From positions 21,072,304-21,136,303 of the forward strand of contig OZ234496.1 of assembly GCA_965153455.1 (NCBI GenBank): a stretch of 64,000 nucleotides of DNA, given 5' to 3'. Source of the stretch: Sphagnum compactum. Lineage: Eukaryota > Bryophyta > Sphagnopsida > Sphagnales. A program made the position numbers and the translations under genes. Positions 24,452 to 36,429 of the stretch are shown here, piece by piece. Below the pieces are notes generated by a model. That model had not been told where the DNA came from, did no database searches, and was given only the letters and a program-made list of their open reading frames with translations. Position 1 is the stretch's first letter. The number at the start of each line of letters is the position of its first letter.

Positions 24452-24551
24452 TTTGTACCATATTAGTCCCTGCATGTTCGTTGCTTCATATTGTGAAATG
24501 ATTTGTACCATAGTAATCCCTGCATGTTGGTTGCCTCATGTTGGGAAATGA
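24452..24551 (+). repeat. 50-bp tandem pair
   Basis: TTTGTACCATATTAGTCCC at 24452 and TTTGTACCATAGTAATCCC at 24502 start two adjacent units with about 85% identity. Confidence 0.85.
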
Positions 24552-24809
24552 ATTCTGATTTCATTCAGGATTTTTTATATCTAATTCTTTTTAGGTATGT
24601 TACAAAAGCTACATTTTAGTCTTAGTATGGTTTTTGAAGCAGAGCATTATGATAGGTGGGAGGTTAAGTAAGTTTTCATGCCTACATTTTGAAAGGAAAC
24701 AAGAGCAATTGGTTACTTTGGTTTCATGCAAGTCATGGTCATCATCTTTTAAAGCTTTCTCTACTCACTAATTAGAACTGTTATCTAAAGTTGTTTTCTC
24801 TAGATTTTC

Positions 24810-25807
24810 TCAACATTTTCTTGAAGTGACTATGGGTTGAATGTATAATTTGGTGGCCTCCAGAGCCCTGTGTTCACAATTCCATCTGAGCTTCAGTAGT
24901 CCTGGACTGAAACCCAAAAAGAGTGATAGGCCAAAATCTTTCTTCAATTTGACATTTCCAGAATCAACAAATTTATAATCGGAATTCCCCGTTTTGTCAA
25001 TCCGGGTTACAAAAATGTTGGAGGCTTTAAGATCCTTGTGCATCATCAATCCACTCCCATGCAGCGTTTCCATCCCCTAAGCAATTTGATGCATCATACT
25101 CCATGTTGATCCATAAGAAAAGGGCATCATCATCATTTCCGCACCATTCTTCTTCGTGCTGCGCATTTGAGACTTCAGGTAGCGCACTCTGAAGTCGATG
25201 AGATTTCGCAAGTCTCCTCGCCCGGCTTCCATGACTACAGACACCTCGCCGCTGGTATTATCCTCTGACAAGCCAAACATGGAGCAAAGTCCCAAAGAGC
25301 CTTCCATCAGCACCTTTGCTATTCGCCTCTTCAACTGTTCCGCATCAACTCCACGGTCTTTATACTTTTGACCGCCACATCTTGTTTCCTCCCATGGGAA
25401 GATGTATTTGCCCAAGTAAACATGTGCCTGGGCCCCTTGTGAACTGCGATCTCCCCCCCTATTTCAAGTTTCGATGGATCTATTCTTCGCGGGAAGCGAA
25501 AACGTTCGTCCTTATTTACGGAATCCACACAACGACTTGAATCCTCCAGCTGAAGGTCACTCCAAAGATGCTCAGGTGCACTCCCATAGTACGTCTGTTC
25601 TCTTAGATCTCCGGCTGGAGCTCACTCCAAAGGTCCTCGGCTGCGGACCCGTAGTACGTCTCCTCTGTTACTGAGTTGGTATTTTCAGTTGAGAACTCTT
25701 CACTTGCTGATTTGTAGCATGCCACTTTGTACTGTATTAGCCGTGTCCTCGTTTCTCTCAGAGGAGGAGCTACCGCCCTCCGAATATTTGCTAGAACATG
25801 CCTCCAT
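24810..25807 (-). pseudogene. Protein kinase gene, frameshifted
   Basis: Read on the minus strand from an ATG at 25807 (MEACSSKYSEGG). After a frame change comes YKSASEEF and TYYGSAAEDLWSELQPE, a near repeat of that segment in another frame (TYYGSAPEHLWSDLQLE), then FPRRIDPSKLEIGGEI at the kinase N lobe. Further kinase landmarks follow: DVAVKSIKTV (the lysine region), DAEQLKRRIAKVLMEGSLGL, VVMEAGRGDLRNLIDF, and METLHGSG then HKDLKASNIF (catalytic loop, R of HRD replaced by K). The DFG position reads DSG. The glycine loop is damaged, and at least three frame changes plus an in-frame stop separate the blocks. It cannot make an intact kinase. The IDPSKLEIG start is that of a plant Ser/Thr/Tyr kinase subfamily; the exact group is not assigned. 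Its upstream DNA is a copy of the E2 gene's upstream DNA. Confidence 0.7.
25543..25674 (-). repeat. 66-bp tandem pair in the kinase pseudogene
   Basis: Two adjacent units each encode a TYYGSA-x-E-x-LWS-x-LQ motif on the minus strand but lie in different frames. Either an ancestral protein repeat lost frame or a late duplication broke the gene. Confidence 0.8.
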
Positions 25808-26019
25808 GACTAGAGCAGGGCTACGAGAGGTGGCCACTGGCTTACTACTTGTTTAGATTTTATCAGTCCGACTCCTAAGTAAGAGAGCAAGGGAAAGAGA
25901 GAGATCCAGCAAAACTGCAACAACACAAGTGGTAGTTGGAACACCACGAAATCAACAAACGACAGCGTATTTAGACGGGAAGAAAGCGAGAAGGAGACAT
26001 TTCAGGAAGAAAGAGAAGA

Positions 26020-27690
26020 GCATCTCATCAACAAAAAAGTACCTACAGACCTTGAGAACGACGAAGAGCGCTGTGATCCGTGAGAAAAGAGCTCAAGAGC
26101 TCAAGAGAAAATGGACAGTTGAAGGAGACGCACAAAAGCAACTTGTGCACGAGAACTTGAGAAAGCCGGTAATCCCTGTGACCTTGGACAGGAGCTGGGG
26201 AATAGCAAATGCGTGAAGACAACTCGCGAAGGAGGCGCGTAACACTCACCACTGCCAGAAAGTTTGAGAATACAGATATGGGTGAAGAAAACGCGAGAAA
26301 GACCAGCAATCAATTAATCGGGCAGCAGTGGATCTTTGGATGTGTTTCCAGGATCTTACCAACTGTCGGTTTTGCTCTCTTTCGCGCAGTGCATCGTCGG
26401 GTAAACGTTCTTTCTCTGATGATGGTGGAGAGATCGAAGCGGGTTGAAGTTTCTTGCGATTGAGGGCCACGCTCAATGATTTCTGGCACAACGCCAAGTT
26501 ATTTATAGATATTTAGCTCAAGTTGATCTCCGAGGTCGACCTAGACTTGAAATTAACATTGTTTCCGATACTCGAGAAAGTGCAGGCGTTTCATTTAGAA
26601 GCCCATTGACGCACAACTCAATGGAGAGGACTGGTGCAGAGAGCCTCGGAAACAAAACTGTAGATGGAAGAGGGAGCAGCAAAACGTGCAATGTGGGAGG
26701 CGCATCACGTGAAAAGGGTGAAAAGGGTTTCGCAATCCTTGCAACTTGGAATTCCATGTCTCTACAAGCACAACGGCACCGCAGAACTATGTCTTTGGAG
26801 GAGGAGGAGAAGGAAGAACAATTGTGTTTCATATTCAACGCGAAGTTTCGTCTGGTGTTGCAGAGGGTGTTTTTTTTTGGGATCCAGGATAACCTGTCTC
26901 TCTCCTGAAATTTGAATGAATAACAATGGAAATTTCTTGGAGGCTGTCATTGGTTTGAAGAAAATGGAGCTGCAAAGTCTTTCTAGCATCAGTGGGTGTT
27001 CTGCATACTCACATTTTGGCTTTGGTTTTCAATTCATTGCTTATGCTGCAAGAAGGAGCACAAGCTGCAAGCTGCTGTCCCACAGCTTGCATGCTTGAAT
27101 CCCTGTTTGATCTCTGTGCATTTTGCATACAAGTCTGGTTTACTTTCTTAGGATCTAGGGCTCAAATCCATTCCACTCATTGCAAGCAGGGAGCTCAAAT
27201 TTGCGACTGGAATTTTGCATCTTGTTCAACTTTGGTACCTGGGAACTCAGACATAGAAATGTCTTCTGGTGTCAGAAATGTTGGCGTTTGTTGACCAGAG
27301 GTAGGAATGAAGCAGTGAGGTAATGTGGGTCATTATGGAGGTGCATCAGATTGTGAAAGTTGGTGTATGAGGAGGCAGAAGCTGATGAAGTCAATGGGGG
27401 GTCATGGCAGCTTGTCACTGCTAGTCATGGTGAAGGTGATGGTGTGACACTTTGTGAGCAACTCTGATGTGTTTATGACTGCACTCATTGTCATCTGTCA
27501 TGTGAAGATCTGTGCAATTTCATAGTTATGTACTCATAGAGCTAGAACGTAATATGCTTCTTTAGGTTTAGCAGTGAGCTTTGTTTATAGTTTTAATATT
27601 TCCAGGTGACCATTGTAGAAGAATGCAGGATGGATGGGCAGGAGACAAAATGCAATTGTATGCTGCTTGAAAACTTCGTCTGCATATCCT
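26020..27690. repeat. Segmental duplication, copy 1 (of E2 upstream DNA)
   Basis: Matches 43937-45170 in the same order and orientation. Shared blocks include GCATCTCATCAACAAAA (26020 and 43937), AGGCGCGTAACAC (about 26233 and 44086), GGATGTGTTTCCA (about 26337 and 44197), AATGATTTCTG (about 26475 and 44396), and a long block from about 27060 (AAGCTGC-GTCCCACAG) to 27690 that runs parallel to 44570-45170. About 450 bp at 26580-27040 has no counterpart in copy 2. Overall identity is roughly 70-80% by eye. No frame is clearly conserved, so this is duplicated regulatory or untranslated DNA, not a shared protein. Confidence 0.8.
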
Positions 27691-29199
27691 CTTTCACTTG
27701 ATTATCCTTATATTATGCACTTCTGTTTCATTTGCACAAGTGTATCCTCATTATGCACTAGTGTATCCTCTCATATCCTGACTTCATGAGAGACTAGCAG
27801 CAGTGTCTCAGTATGCATATAAGAACATGACAAAAAAAGACCCTTGAAACTAGATCATGTGAATTCCTTTGGTATGTTCCACTATAATTCTATATACAAT
27901 TATAGGTCTAAAAAGTAGTGTAATTTCATAACAATTTGCTCCAGAAGATGCAATTAGAGTGAGCACTGACATAGAAGATGTAATTAAAGCCAAATTTCTC
28001 AGATGAAGGACTTAGTAGTTTTCACCACCAGAAATGTATTGGGGGTGAAAGAGGATATGCTTCAGTGGTGGAACTATGATACAAGCTTTAGACAAAGAAT
28101 ATTAGTGTGAGAAAATATGCCAGTTGGGGTTATGAGGAGCCACTGATTCATAGCAACGGTTGCAGAACCTCCTCAGTTGCTTCCAAAGTTTCTTGGGATA
28201 GGACCTCAGGTTTTCTAATCTAGGGCAACCATAAAAAACTAGTAAGAAAGTCCTTGCAACAAAGTGGGTTTGGATCAGACTCCATACCTCTGTGATGGGC
28301 TTGAACTTTGAAGGTGTTCTGCTCAAACTCTACCACCCAAATTGCAAACCAAAACATGGAAGCATGATAACTGAGTCAAAAATACTTTGAGTGTGAATAA
28401 ACTTGGAAGAAAAACTTACATAAAACTCAGTACATTTAGGCCCACTTTAGACTAGGAGACAGACCAAAATTTTTGGGGCCAATAATGAGAAATTTGAGCA
28501 CTTCTTTGCTCATTGTTTGGCACCAAGTCACTAATAAAACATTATTGTTTGTGGGCCAACGAGTTCATATGTAAATGCCAAAAAGTAAGGACCATGGCTT
28601 CAACCTCTCATATGCTTTCATTCTTTTCTTCTTGGTATCATTTAGACCACGCACATGACATAAAAACAGGGCGAACGACGGGCCAATGTAGGCTAATACA
28701 TCTGTCATTAGCTTGTCAACGCAATGATCGCAAAGGAACAAACCTCACAATGGCTTTGCGTTATCCTGTCCATGAGCACAGTGAATACCATAAGGGAAAA
28801 AATAATTCTTATTTTATAATTTTTAAGAAAACATGAAATTCATTGTGGTTGTGAAAATGGCACTAGATTAGAAACTCAAATAACAAGCCCATAGAGTCCA
28901 AAGAGGAGAGAGACACTCCGAAGAGCAAAGATAGTCCAAAGAGTCCAAAGAGCACAAAGCTCAACACACTTAGCATTTTCACATCATGAACTCTCCTTGC
29001 AATGCATTTGCAAGAGCTCGTCCACTTGTAGCAACTTGCCCATCTATTGTAGTTCCATATTTATCCTTTATGAGTGTGGGGGATCACCTACCTAATAGTT
29101 TTTTAGTTATTTGCTTAATGGGGAAGGAGAAAATAATCTTGCATCACATGTGGAGGAGACAAGGGTTTTACAATTAGGGTTTTCCAAAGAAGATGTGAT
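27691..29199. other. Intergenic DNA, nothing recognised
   Basis: Frames at 28102-28326 (minus), 28513-28836 and 28986-29177 (plus) show no domain. Sequence near 28900 has an AGAGTCCAAAGAG micro-repeat. The left edge of the Harbinger remnant may lie here, but no inverted terminus was secured. Confidence 0.5.
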
Positions 29200-29985
29200 A
29201 GGCAAAGAAAAACATGTTGGGAAATCATCGACAAATATTAGTTTTTTGTGATTGTTAAAAATTGTGGAAAACAAATATTAGGAATACAATTGTAAGCCAT
29301 TTAAGGAGAGCAATTGGAAAACATTCAAAGATGTTGTGAATGCAATTTTCTTAAATGATGTGGTGTGGAATTGGAAGCAAGTTCAAGACAAATGGAACAA
29401 AATGAAAAAGATGATGAAGATTTATGAAATAGAGAAGAAAAATATTGAGGTGACTAGTGCATTGGCCATGGTTTGAATGTTTTAAGAACATTTTTTATGG
29501 TATTACCAAAATAAGTGGCGTACTTAATGCCATAAATCAAGGTGTGCATGTGATGAATTTTGAGATTAAGGTTGTGAATGTTAATGATGAAGAGGAGGTT
29601 GGAATGCTTCAAATGCCTAATAGCCCTAAGAGATAAACTCTTGTGTTTGGGGATGATAGCACAAATGTTGGAATTGCCCCATTTACAAATTTTGATAGCC
29701 CTAGAATTAGGGCATTCAAATTACTTAGTGCGCAAGGGAAACCTTAAAAAAAGTTAGAGAGGAAGAAAAGGAAGTTGTCTACAAGCTCATCTGCAATTGT
29801 AAATGCCATTACTAATTTCACAATTTGTGAAGGAGATTGAAATGAAAAAATGGAGATGAAAAAATTCATCACATTTCAAATGTTACAAAGTGAAAAGAAT
29901 GGAAGGCAAATGATGATACAAGGTCAGGGTGAAAGCACACAATGGGTGAGCCAATTGTCACCAAAAAGGGTGATGTATAATTAGT
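29200..29985 (+). pseudogene. PIF/Harbinger Myb-like ORF1, decayed
   Basis: The plus strand reads CKPFKESNWKTFKDVVNAIF, then NWKQVQDKWNKMKKMMKIYE, a Myb/SANT-like helix set. Next come KISGVLNAINQGVHVMNFEI, KVVNVNDEEEVGMLQMPNSP, FGDDSTNVGIAPFTNFDSP, LERKKRKLSTSSSAIVNAIT and MLQSEKNGRQMM before a stop at about 29980. Stops and frame changes separate the blocks. In plants such proteins pair with the PIF/Harbinger transposase and help it bind and enter the nucleus. It lies about 1 kb from, and convergent with, a matching transposase remnant. Confidence 0.65.
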
Positions 29986-30974
29986 TTCATAGTACACAAT
30001 AAATTTAAATTTTGATGACATCATTTAAGAATCCTATACATAAGCAAAAAGCCCTAGAATGTGCACAACAACATTTTGAAACTTCAATTTCATTTTAAAT
30101 CAAAATTAATTTTGATCCAATGGTTAAATGAAGAAAATTGAATAAAATCAATGTCCACAACATATATAATGTGTAGTTTTTTGTTAGCCATAAGGCCTCA
30201 TGTTTGTGATTCATAAGACATTATTAAACAAAAGAAATTTGAAAAATAATGCAATGCCCAACTATAAAATCTATTTATCTTTCATTTGCCATTGGTTTTT
30301 TAAATAAATACATTAAATATTTTGCTTTTATTGTTGAAAAAAATGAAATGAATTTTCAACCAAAATTTAAAAACTTCCAAATGGCCCTAGATTTAGTTGA
30401 TGTATATCAATAATAGTGAGGACAAAAAATTTCACCAAAAAATTTCACCCACAACCTTAGTTTTGAAGTATGTATGCAATTTTTCATATTCTGTGATGAA
30501 TATTACTTTGTCACAAATATATTTCATATGTTGAAGTTCACCGATGTTTGTTGAAGTTTTCTTTTTAAATGATTGTCTTAAGTCTAAATCTAATCCAAAA
30601 TGTGATGTCTATATTTACATAAAAAAATCAAATTCAGAAATGCAATATTTGTGACTACAATTTTTAGGGGGTGTAGTGTGTTTTTACCTGTCAATTGTAG
30701 TTAAAGCCAATGTGTTGAAACTAGAAACCATAAATGGTAGGGGTAGTAGTGGCAATTGATTATAAGAAATTAATAATGACAAGTGATTTTTATTTGTATT
30801 TTTATTTGTGAAAAGAAGATTTGGATTTCATTCATTTTTTATTACTTTGTCATGTGGTATAATTGGGCATGGTTAATCATCCATTGTTAAGAAAAACTTT
30901 CCTTAATACCTCACCTTCTGATTTTGCATGCTTTCCTTTTCTAATAGTAAGCAATCTATCAACACCAAACCTTA

Positions 30975-32180
30975 TTAAGTCGTCACCTCTTCTTCTTGCA
31001 TTTGCAATCCAAGTTCCAATGCACCCCACACTTTAGAATAATTGTGAAATGCACAACAAACAACTATAATTGGTGATGTTCAATCAACTTTGGAATTGAA
31101 ATGTTTCAAAATTTGCCATCTGTTTTTCAAAGAACTGAATGCATTTTCTATGACCACCTTCCCTTAATTCATGTTGGAATCATATCTTATCTTATCCACA
31201 TTTGCAAGATTATGACTTTCACAATTCTTTTGCAAATAGGTATGAATTGGATAAATTACATCACCAATCAAGAATGGAATGCATCTCATACCTTGAATAA
31301 TATTAATTGGTTCTTGGAAAATTTCTCGAGACTTCAATTGTGCATATAGGTTATACCTTTTAAATTCCCCACCATCATGAACCCCTCCATGTTGATTAGC
31401 ACAAACGTTCCAAAATATTTTGTCTACATTACATAGAACTTGCAACATAATACTATGGAACTTTTTCATATTGAAAAAATCACCAACAATAAGTGTAACT
31501 TTCTTGCTTTTGAAAATCCACCAAAGGAATGTGAGTTCCATCTATAGCTCCACAAAGGTTAGGTATACTTGTAAGATCTTTAAAACGAGCAATGATGTCC
31601 TTCAAATGTTGATTTGAAAAAATACTAATGTATTTATTGAACAATTTGTCTTTGTTGGTTAACACGTCACAAACAATGTCAAGATACTTTTTAATTGTTG
31701 ATGCACCCACATTGAATTGATCGACCATATGTGTAGTGTTAAATCCATGAACAAATTGATAAATAACAATAGTTACAATCTTTTTAATCTTTAATTGTGA
31801 CCTAACATTGTTTGAACAACTCGATTGCAAAAAGGTGTCCTCTAAAACTAGGTTATTAAAAGTTTCAAAATTCATTTTATAATGCAACAAAAATTTCTTG
31901 TCTTTCATTTAAGGTGTGGTATGCCACACATTGGTTTCCACAAGGTCCCAATGCATGTATTGTCTAAGTTTTTCCACCAAAAATGTGGTAGATGTTTCCT
32001 TCTATTCACGCTGGCTAAGAACATTGAAAAGACATTGAGTCCTATTAGACTCCCATCTAAATTTGGAAGCACAATACTATACTCCCATCTTTCATTAGAT
32101 GTTGCACAATTCCCAAGTGTAACAGAATATAACATCCAAATAAGAAACATTTGCCCAATTGAGGCCCGATCCATTAACAC
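30975..32180 (-). pseudogene. PIF/Harbinger DDE transposase, frameshifted
   Basis: On the minus strand the N-terminal part (32198-31905) reads NRRKHLPHFWWKNLDN, then in a new frame KDKKFLLHYKMNFETFNNLV, VGASTIKKYLDIVCDVL and NLCGAIDGTHIPLVDFQKQE, with the first catalytic aspartate. After another frame change it reads TLIVGDFFNMKKFHSIMLQV and GGVHDGGEFKRYNLYA (second aspartate), then GMRCIPFLIGDVIYPI. A last frame gives KVVIENAFSSLKNRWQILKH (catalytic glutamate) and ALELGLQMQEEE. All three DDE residues are still encoded, but at least three frame changes interrupt the gene. This is the transposase family that cuts and pastes PIF/Harbinger elements at TWA sites. Confidence 0.8.
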
Positions 32181-33539
32181 AAAATTTGAAAACAACAAAA
32201 AACCCTAAAATTATGAAACGCACTATAATAGTTTCGAAACAATGCAAATTTCACAAAAAAAAACTTTTTGAAAACCAATTTAAGTTTAAAATATCCTTCA
32301 CAAACTTGGAGAAAAGTTGTGGAAAAAAAGAATACCCCTAGCTAAACAAAGACTAAAAAAAAGAGTAATGTTCTTGGACGTTGCTTGTAGTGTTTGCTCT
32401 CTAGAGTCTGTCTTGATTCAGACTGTCCAGCTCTTTGGTCTCTTTGTCCCTGATAATCTCCTTCATGTTTGTAGTAGGAGTTTCATAAAAAAAAAACATT
32501 CACCTAAAACCAAGGCTAAAACACTTGTGGGTGACCCTTTGTGCTCACCTTGAGCCAACAAATAGCCTAATGGATAGCTTGGGTAGATGGGGCTCATTGC
32601 ATGCTAATATGCTTGCCCTCACATGAATATGTGCCCAGTTGAATTGTTTTTCTCATCTTTGCATCCTTTCTCAAGCTAAACCTTAAGAGTCAAACCACTA
32701 TGGATGAGCATAGACAGAAGATTTTTGCAACTTTTATGTTTTTCATAACAATTTGACATGTTATTATTATAATTGTGACATTGCAATAACTTGCACCTCA
32801 TCAAAATTATAGTGCAATGATGATAATGATTATATTTATTATGAAAATAAATGGAACAATGAAAGAAATTTATATTGGCTGAAATGAATGAGAACCCACA
32901 TTTGACACCCTTTTCACACAACACATTAACATCTTCCATATCCCAAGTAGGAAAATTAGAAATTCCCTCCATTATTCACAACCAAACATATAAGTTCAAC
33001 AAGAAGAGGGAAAATGAAGAGAGATGAAATGAAAAATGAAAACATATAAGGCTTTTTTTAGGATTTATTGGGATCCTATGATGCAGATTTCATCAAAACA
33101 ACAAATATTTTATTACAGCAACATTCATCCCAAGTGTTGCAAATTGGCCTCCCAAGTTCATAGGTGTCCATTTTCTACCTTGGGACCAAGTCAGGGCCAT
33201 AAAGTGGTGGATTAAAAAATTGGGAAGGTCTCCACAATGGGGGTTTACCCCTAGACACAATAATCAAAAGCCATTTGTAAGGGGACAATTGTCTTATCCA
33301 CAAAGATAGGAAAATTTTGTAGGACAACCTTGGGTTCCCCTGACAACAATCGATATGTAGGATGTGATAGTGCCAAAGGAATGTAGCAAAGGAGAAAACT
33401 CAAATTTCCTCCTCACCACAAGGTGAATTGAGTTTTTTCATGTTTGTTGTGTTTTGCTTGTGTCTACTTGTGTCTACTTGTACTTAAAGGCCACTTTATG
33501 TTACGGGATACCTAACATGGATTTAGGGGATTACACAAA
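32181..33539. other. Intergenic DNA, nothing secure
   Basis: No gene recognised. 33090-33309 (plus) contains an open stretch (SVANWPPKFIGVHFLPWDQV and onward) without an ATG and with no known domain. Confidence 0.5.
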
Positions 33540-34110
33540 AACTTACTTAATGAATTAGTTAAAGATTTCCTTAGTTAAGGGATATCTAAAAATTACTTAG
33601 GGAGCTACATAAGGACTAATATCTAAGGAGACACCTAAAGATTATCAAAATGCCCACATAGAGATTAAATAAGGCCTTCTTAAAAAGTTACCTAGGATTA
33701 TCAAAAGCCTACAAAGCTACCTAGGGATTATCAAAAGCTTACATAAGAAGTTAAATATGGCCTACCTAGAAGGTTACCTAAGGATTGTCAAAAAGCTTAC
33801 AAAGAGGGCCAAATAAGGCGAAGGATTACCTAAGGGTTATCAAAAATCTACAAAGGGGGCTAATTAAGGCTCACCTACAAAGCCACCTGAAGACAACCTA
33901 GGCAGGTACCTTATGATTACCTAGGTCGGTTCCTTGGTATCCCTTAAGTAGGCCCATGAGTAGATCCTATGTAATCCCCATGTAGACTTTTCATGATCCC
34001 TATCTTGCATAGGTGAATGGGTGAGTAGTAGATAAATATAGGTAAGTAGTTCATGAGTGGATAGATAGGTAAATACCCCATGAGTAAATAGGTAAGTAGG
34101 CACCCCATGG
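33540..34110 (+). repeat. Degenerate tandem repeat array
   Basis: Irregular copies of a unit of about 50-60 bp containing GGTTACCTAAGGATTATCAA, AGCTTACAAAG and AAATAAGGCC run from 33540 to about 33900. They grade into a second simple repeat rich in GTAAGTAG/GTGAGTAG/AGATAGGTAAAT words at 33990-34110. Noncoding. Confidence 0.75.
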
Positions 34111-34319
34111 ATAAGCAGGTGGGTAGGGGGGCCCTAACCTAGATAACCCTCTTATTGGGTAGTCTTGTAATCACCAGCAACGTTTTTTGTTGGGGCAAAA
34201 TTTCTCAGCTTTGCGAAAAAAGAAAAGCCAGTGTCACTTGTAGAAAGGATTTTCTTGAAAAAAATGGCCCAAAGTATCAGATTTTAAAGATTTGTTTTCT
34301 GAAATTGTCAGATTTAGAC

Positions 34320-34640
34320 AATAGGTTTCAACACATCATCAAAATAATATATCAGGGTGCCAAAGGAATTTTCTACTTTTCTATCTGACCTATAGCCAAA
34401 TTTGGCTAAGTGTTCTAGTGGATGATCATGAGACCACCTGCCTCACAAAATTGGGGGGAAAAAGAAAAACTCCTATTCAGAAGCAGTCTTGTCTTTTCAA
34501 ATTTGTGAAGTAAGTGAATTGGCGATCAGGCCCAAGAGGACTTAGCCAAATTTGGCTACAGGTCATAAGGGAGGGGCGGGGGGTGTTGGAGTAGAAGACT
34601 TTAGAATTCCTTGTATCATTTGGCAACTTGTTGGAAGCTA
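34320..34640. repeat. Foldback element with two perfect TAGCCAAATTTGGCTA palindromes
   Basis: The perfect 16-bp palindrome occurs at 34393-34408 and 34543-34558. Around it the left copy (GACCTATAGCCAAATTTGG) and the right copy (GCCAAATTTGGCTACAGGTC) are inverted relative to each other. The flanks also mirror (GGAATT, TCTAC). The element is therefore a palindrome-of-palindromes of roughly 300 bp, like a MITE or foldback transposon. Confidence 0.65.
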
Positions 34641-36429
34641 TTCTTAAAGTATAGTGACAATATAAAATTTTCCCCTCATAATGTGAGGACTTGTGCCCAT
34701 TTTTTCTTCTTTTCGGTTGCCAGGTTGCCAAAATTCACAGCCCCCACCCCACCACCTGCCCAAAAAAAAACACACCCTTCACAATGCGTTTGCAGTTTTC
34801 ATAAGGTCCTACATTTTGAGGAAGGTTCAGTAAGTGGACTTTGTTAGTGTGAACTATGCGATTCATCTGATGGGAACTTCATGGAACATTTCCCATTTTA
34901 TTCTGTTGCTGGTTCTGAAGTAGTCCTTCACTTGCTTGACCTGGAAGATCTCTTTTCAGCCTCGACTCCTAGTGCAAAGTCCCTTGTGCTAATTTCAGTG
35001 ATTGCACCAATAGAAATGCTTGATTTGAGTTCAACCTCGGCCTTGACTCCCAGTGTAAGTAGGCCTTATTTCACAGCTAAAGTTTTCCCAGAGCTAAATG
35101 AGTATAAATTACCAGCACTTTGCTGGCACTACTCTGGGTGTGCTGGACCTATTCCAACCCAGCCAAAATGGCCAAGTCTAGCAAAACTTCCATATTCCAT
35201 GTGCATATGTTGACCTGTAAAATGCACAATTATATGTAAACTCTCACTTCTGTTGAGTGCCCCAGAAATGTATGGGGCAGGACTTCCTACACATTTTCAC
35301 AAATATTTCGATGGTTTTGCAACAAATCCAGTTGTAATGCAGCCACCAGATTCACTCCAGGCCATCTGCATTCTCTGGAGGTTTGCCATGCACTGAAAAA
35401 GAGAAGCACTCCAATGCAGAGCAGTGGTATAAAGTTGTTAAAAAAAGAGAAACTACCTCACAAAAAACTGGTGAAAAGAGTAGGCATACCACCAGAAGTG
35501 AAGCTGCAAACACCATATGCTGACTGCACAACCCAATGCAAACATAATCTCATGTAACTTCCAGAAATCTGACAAGCATTACTCATCAGGCTATGCATGT
35601 AATCATAGCAGAAAGTTCAATAACCACATGCACAACAAATAATAGAGTGTGTGCACTGTGTTGAGAGCCAAAACAATATTAAAGTTTACCTTTAAATGAT
35701 GCATTAGTATTGTGTCAAAAGTTTTAGAAAATCAGCCAAAACAAAAAGTTGTGCACTTTTCAGAGCAATCCAAGGGCAGTTAAAAGGTTCTCTACTACTA
35801 AATTTTGGAGCGCAGTATTTGCTACACCAATAGCAAACAATCACACCCCACTATGAAACATCAAGGGTGCAACAAGCAAGTAAGATCACTTTGAGAAACC
35901 CCAAGTACAATGGATGAGTGTACTAAAGGTGTGGTGTCACAAATCTACTCAGAGATCAATTTATTAGACTCTGTCATAATGAAACTCCCAAGAGCTTGTT
36001 GGATATACCATCATCACAATTGTTGAAATATGCATCCAACCTAATACAAATCACGCATAGTTGTCTCTGTGCCATCAAACCCGAAAAGGCCCAAGTGCAG
36101 AAGGGCCTGGTTCACAACTATGCTTTGGTCACTTGACGGTAATGAACATCCTAAAGTTGCAATCATTTACCTTGGAAGCAATTACTGCAAAATGTGGTAT
36201 CTAAAGTGATTCACTTTCCTCAGACTATCCTAACCTTGAAACACCAATAATGCAAATATTCAATGATAGGTCTCACTCAAGTCTCCTGTTGAGGGCATGT
36301 CTCTCTTGTGTAATTGTACCTTGCATGAATGTTGTCAACATCCATAAAGACAAGGAAGGTGGTCCCAGCAACAAATTGTAACAGGTGGGGGAGGGGGTGG
36401 GAGATAATCCAGTTTGACATGCACAATAC
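34641..36429. other. Region downstream of the E2 gene
   Basis: Contains the probable 3' untranslated region just below 36430 and one copy of the 430-bp direct repeat. The 110-codon frame at 34881-35213 (plus) has no domain or splice support and is not called. Confidence 0.5.
35258..35690 (+). repeat. Direct repeat flanking the E2 gene, downstream copy
   Basis: Shares about 85% identity with 42513-42930, in the same orientation, including GCAGGACTTCCTACACA, GTTTTGCAACAAATCCA, GCAGCCACCAGATTCACTCC, AAAAGAGAAGCACTCCAATG and CCATATGCTGACTGCACAAC. The upstream copy lies in intron 2 of the E2 gene and this one about 0.75 kb past its stop codon. Confidence 0.9.

Larger units (their letters stand above)
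29200..32180. mobile_element. PIF/Harbinger transposon remnant(s)
   Basis: Contains a Myb-like ORF1 (plus) and a DDE transposase (minus), the two-gene content of PIF/Harbinger elements. At 30378-30394 the sequence ACTTCCAAATGGCCCTA, read on the minus strand as TAGGGCCATTTGGAAGT, looks like a PIF-type terminus next to a 3-bp target site. If so, ORF1 and transposase could belong to two different copies. The opposite terminus was not found. Both genes are broken. Confidence 0.55.

Noticed and set aside
33090-33309. Open stretch of about 70 codons with no ATG
   Set aside because: No domain and no splice evidence; possibly a remnant, but unsupported.
34881-35213. 110-codon plus frame downstream of E2
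   Set aside because: No domain, no repeat conservation and no splice partners. Length alone is not evidence here.
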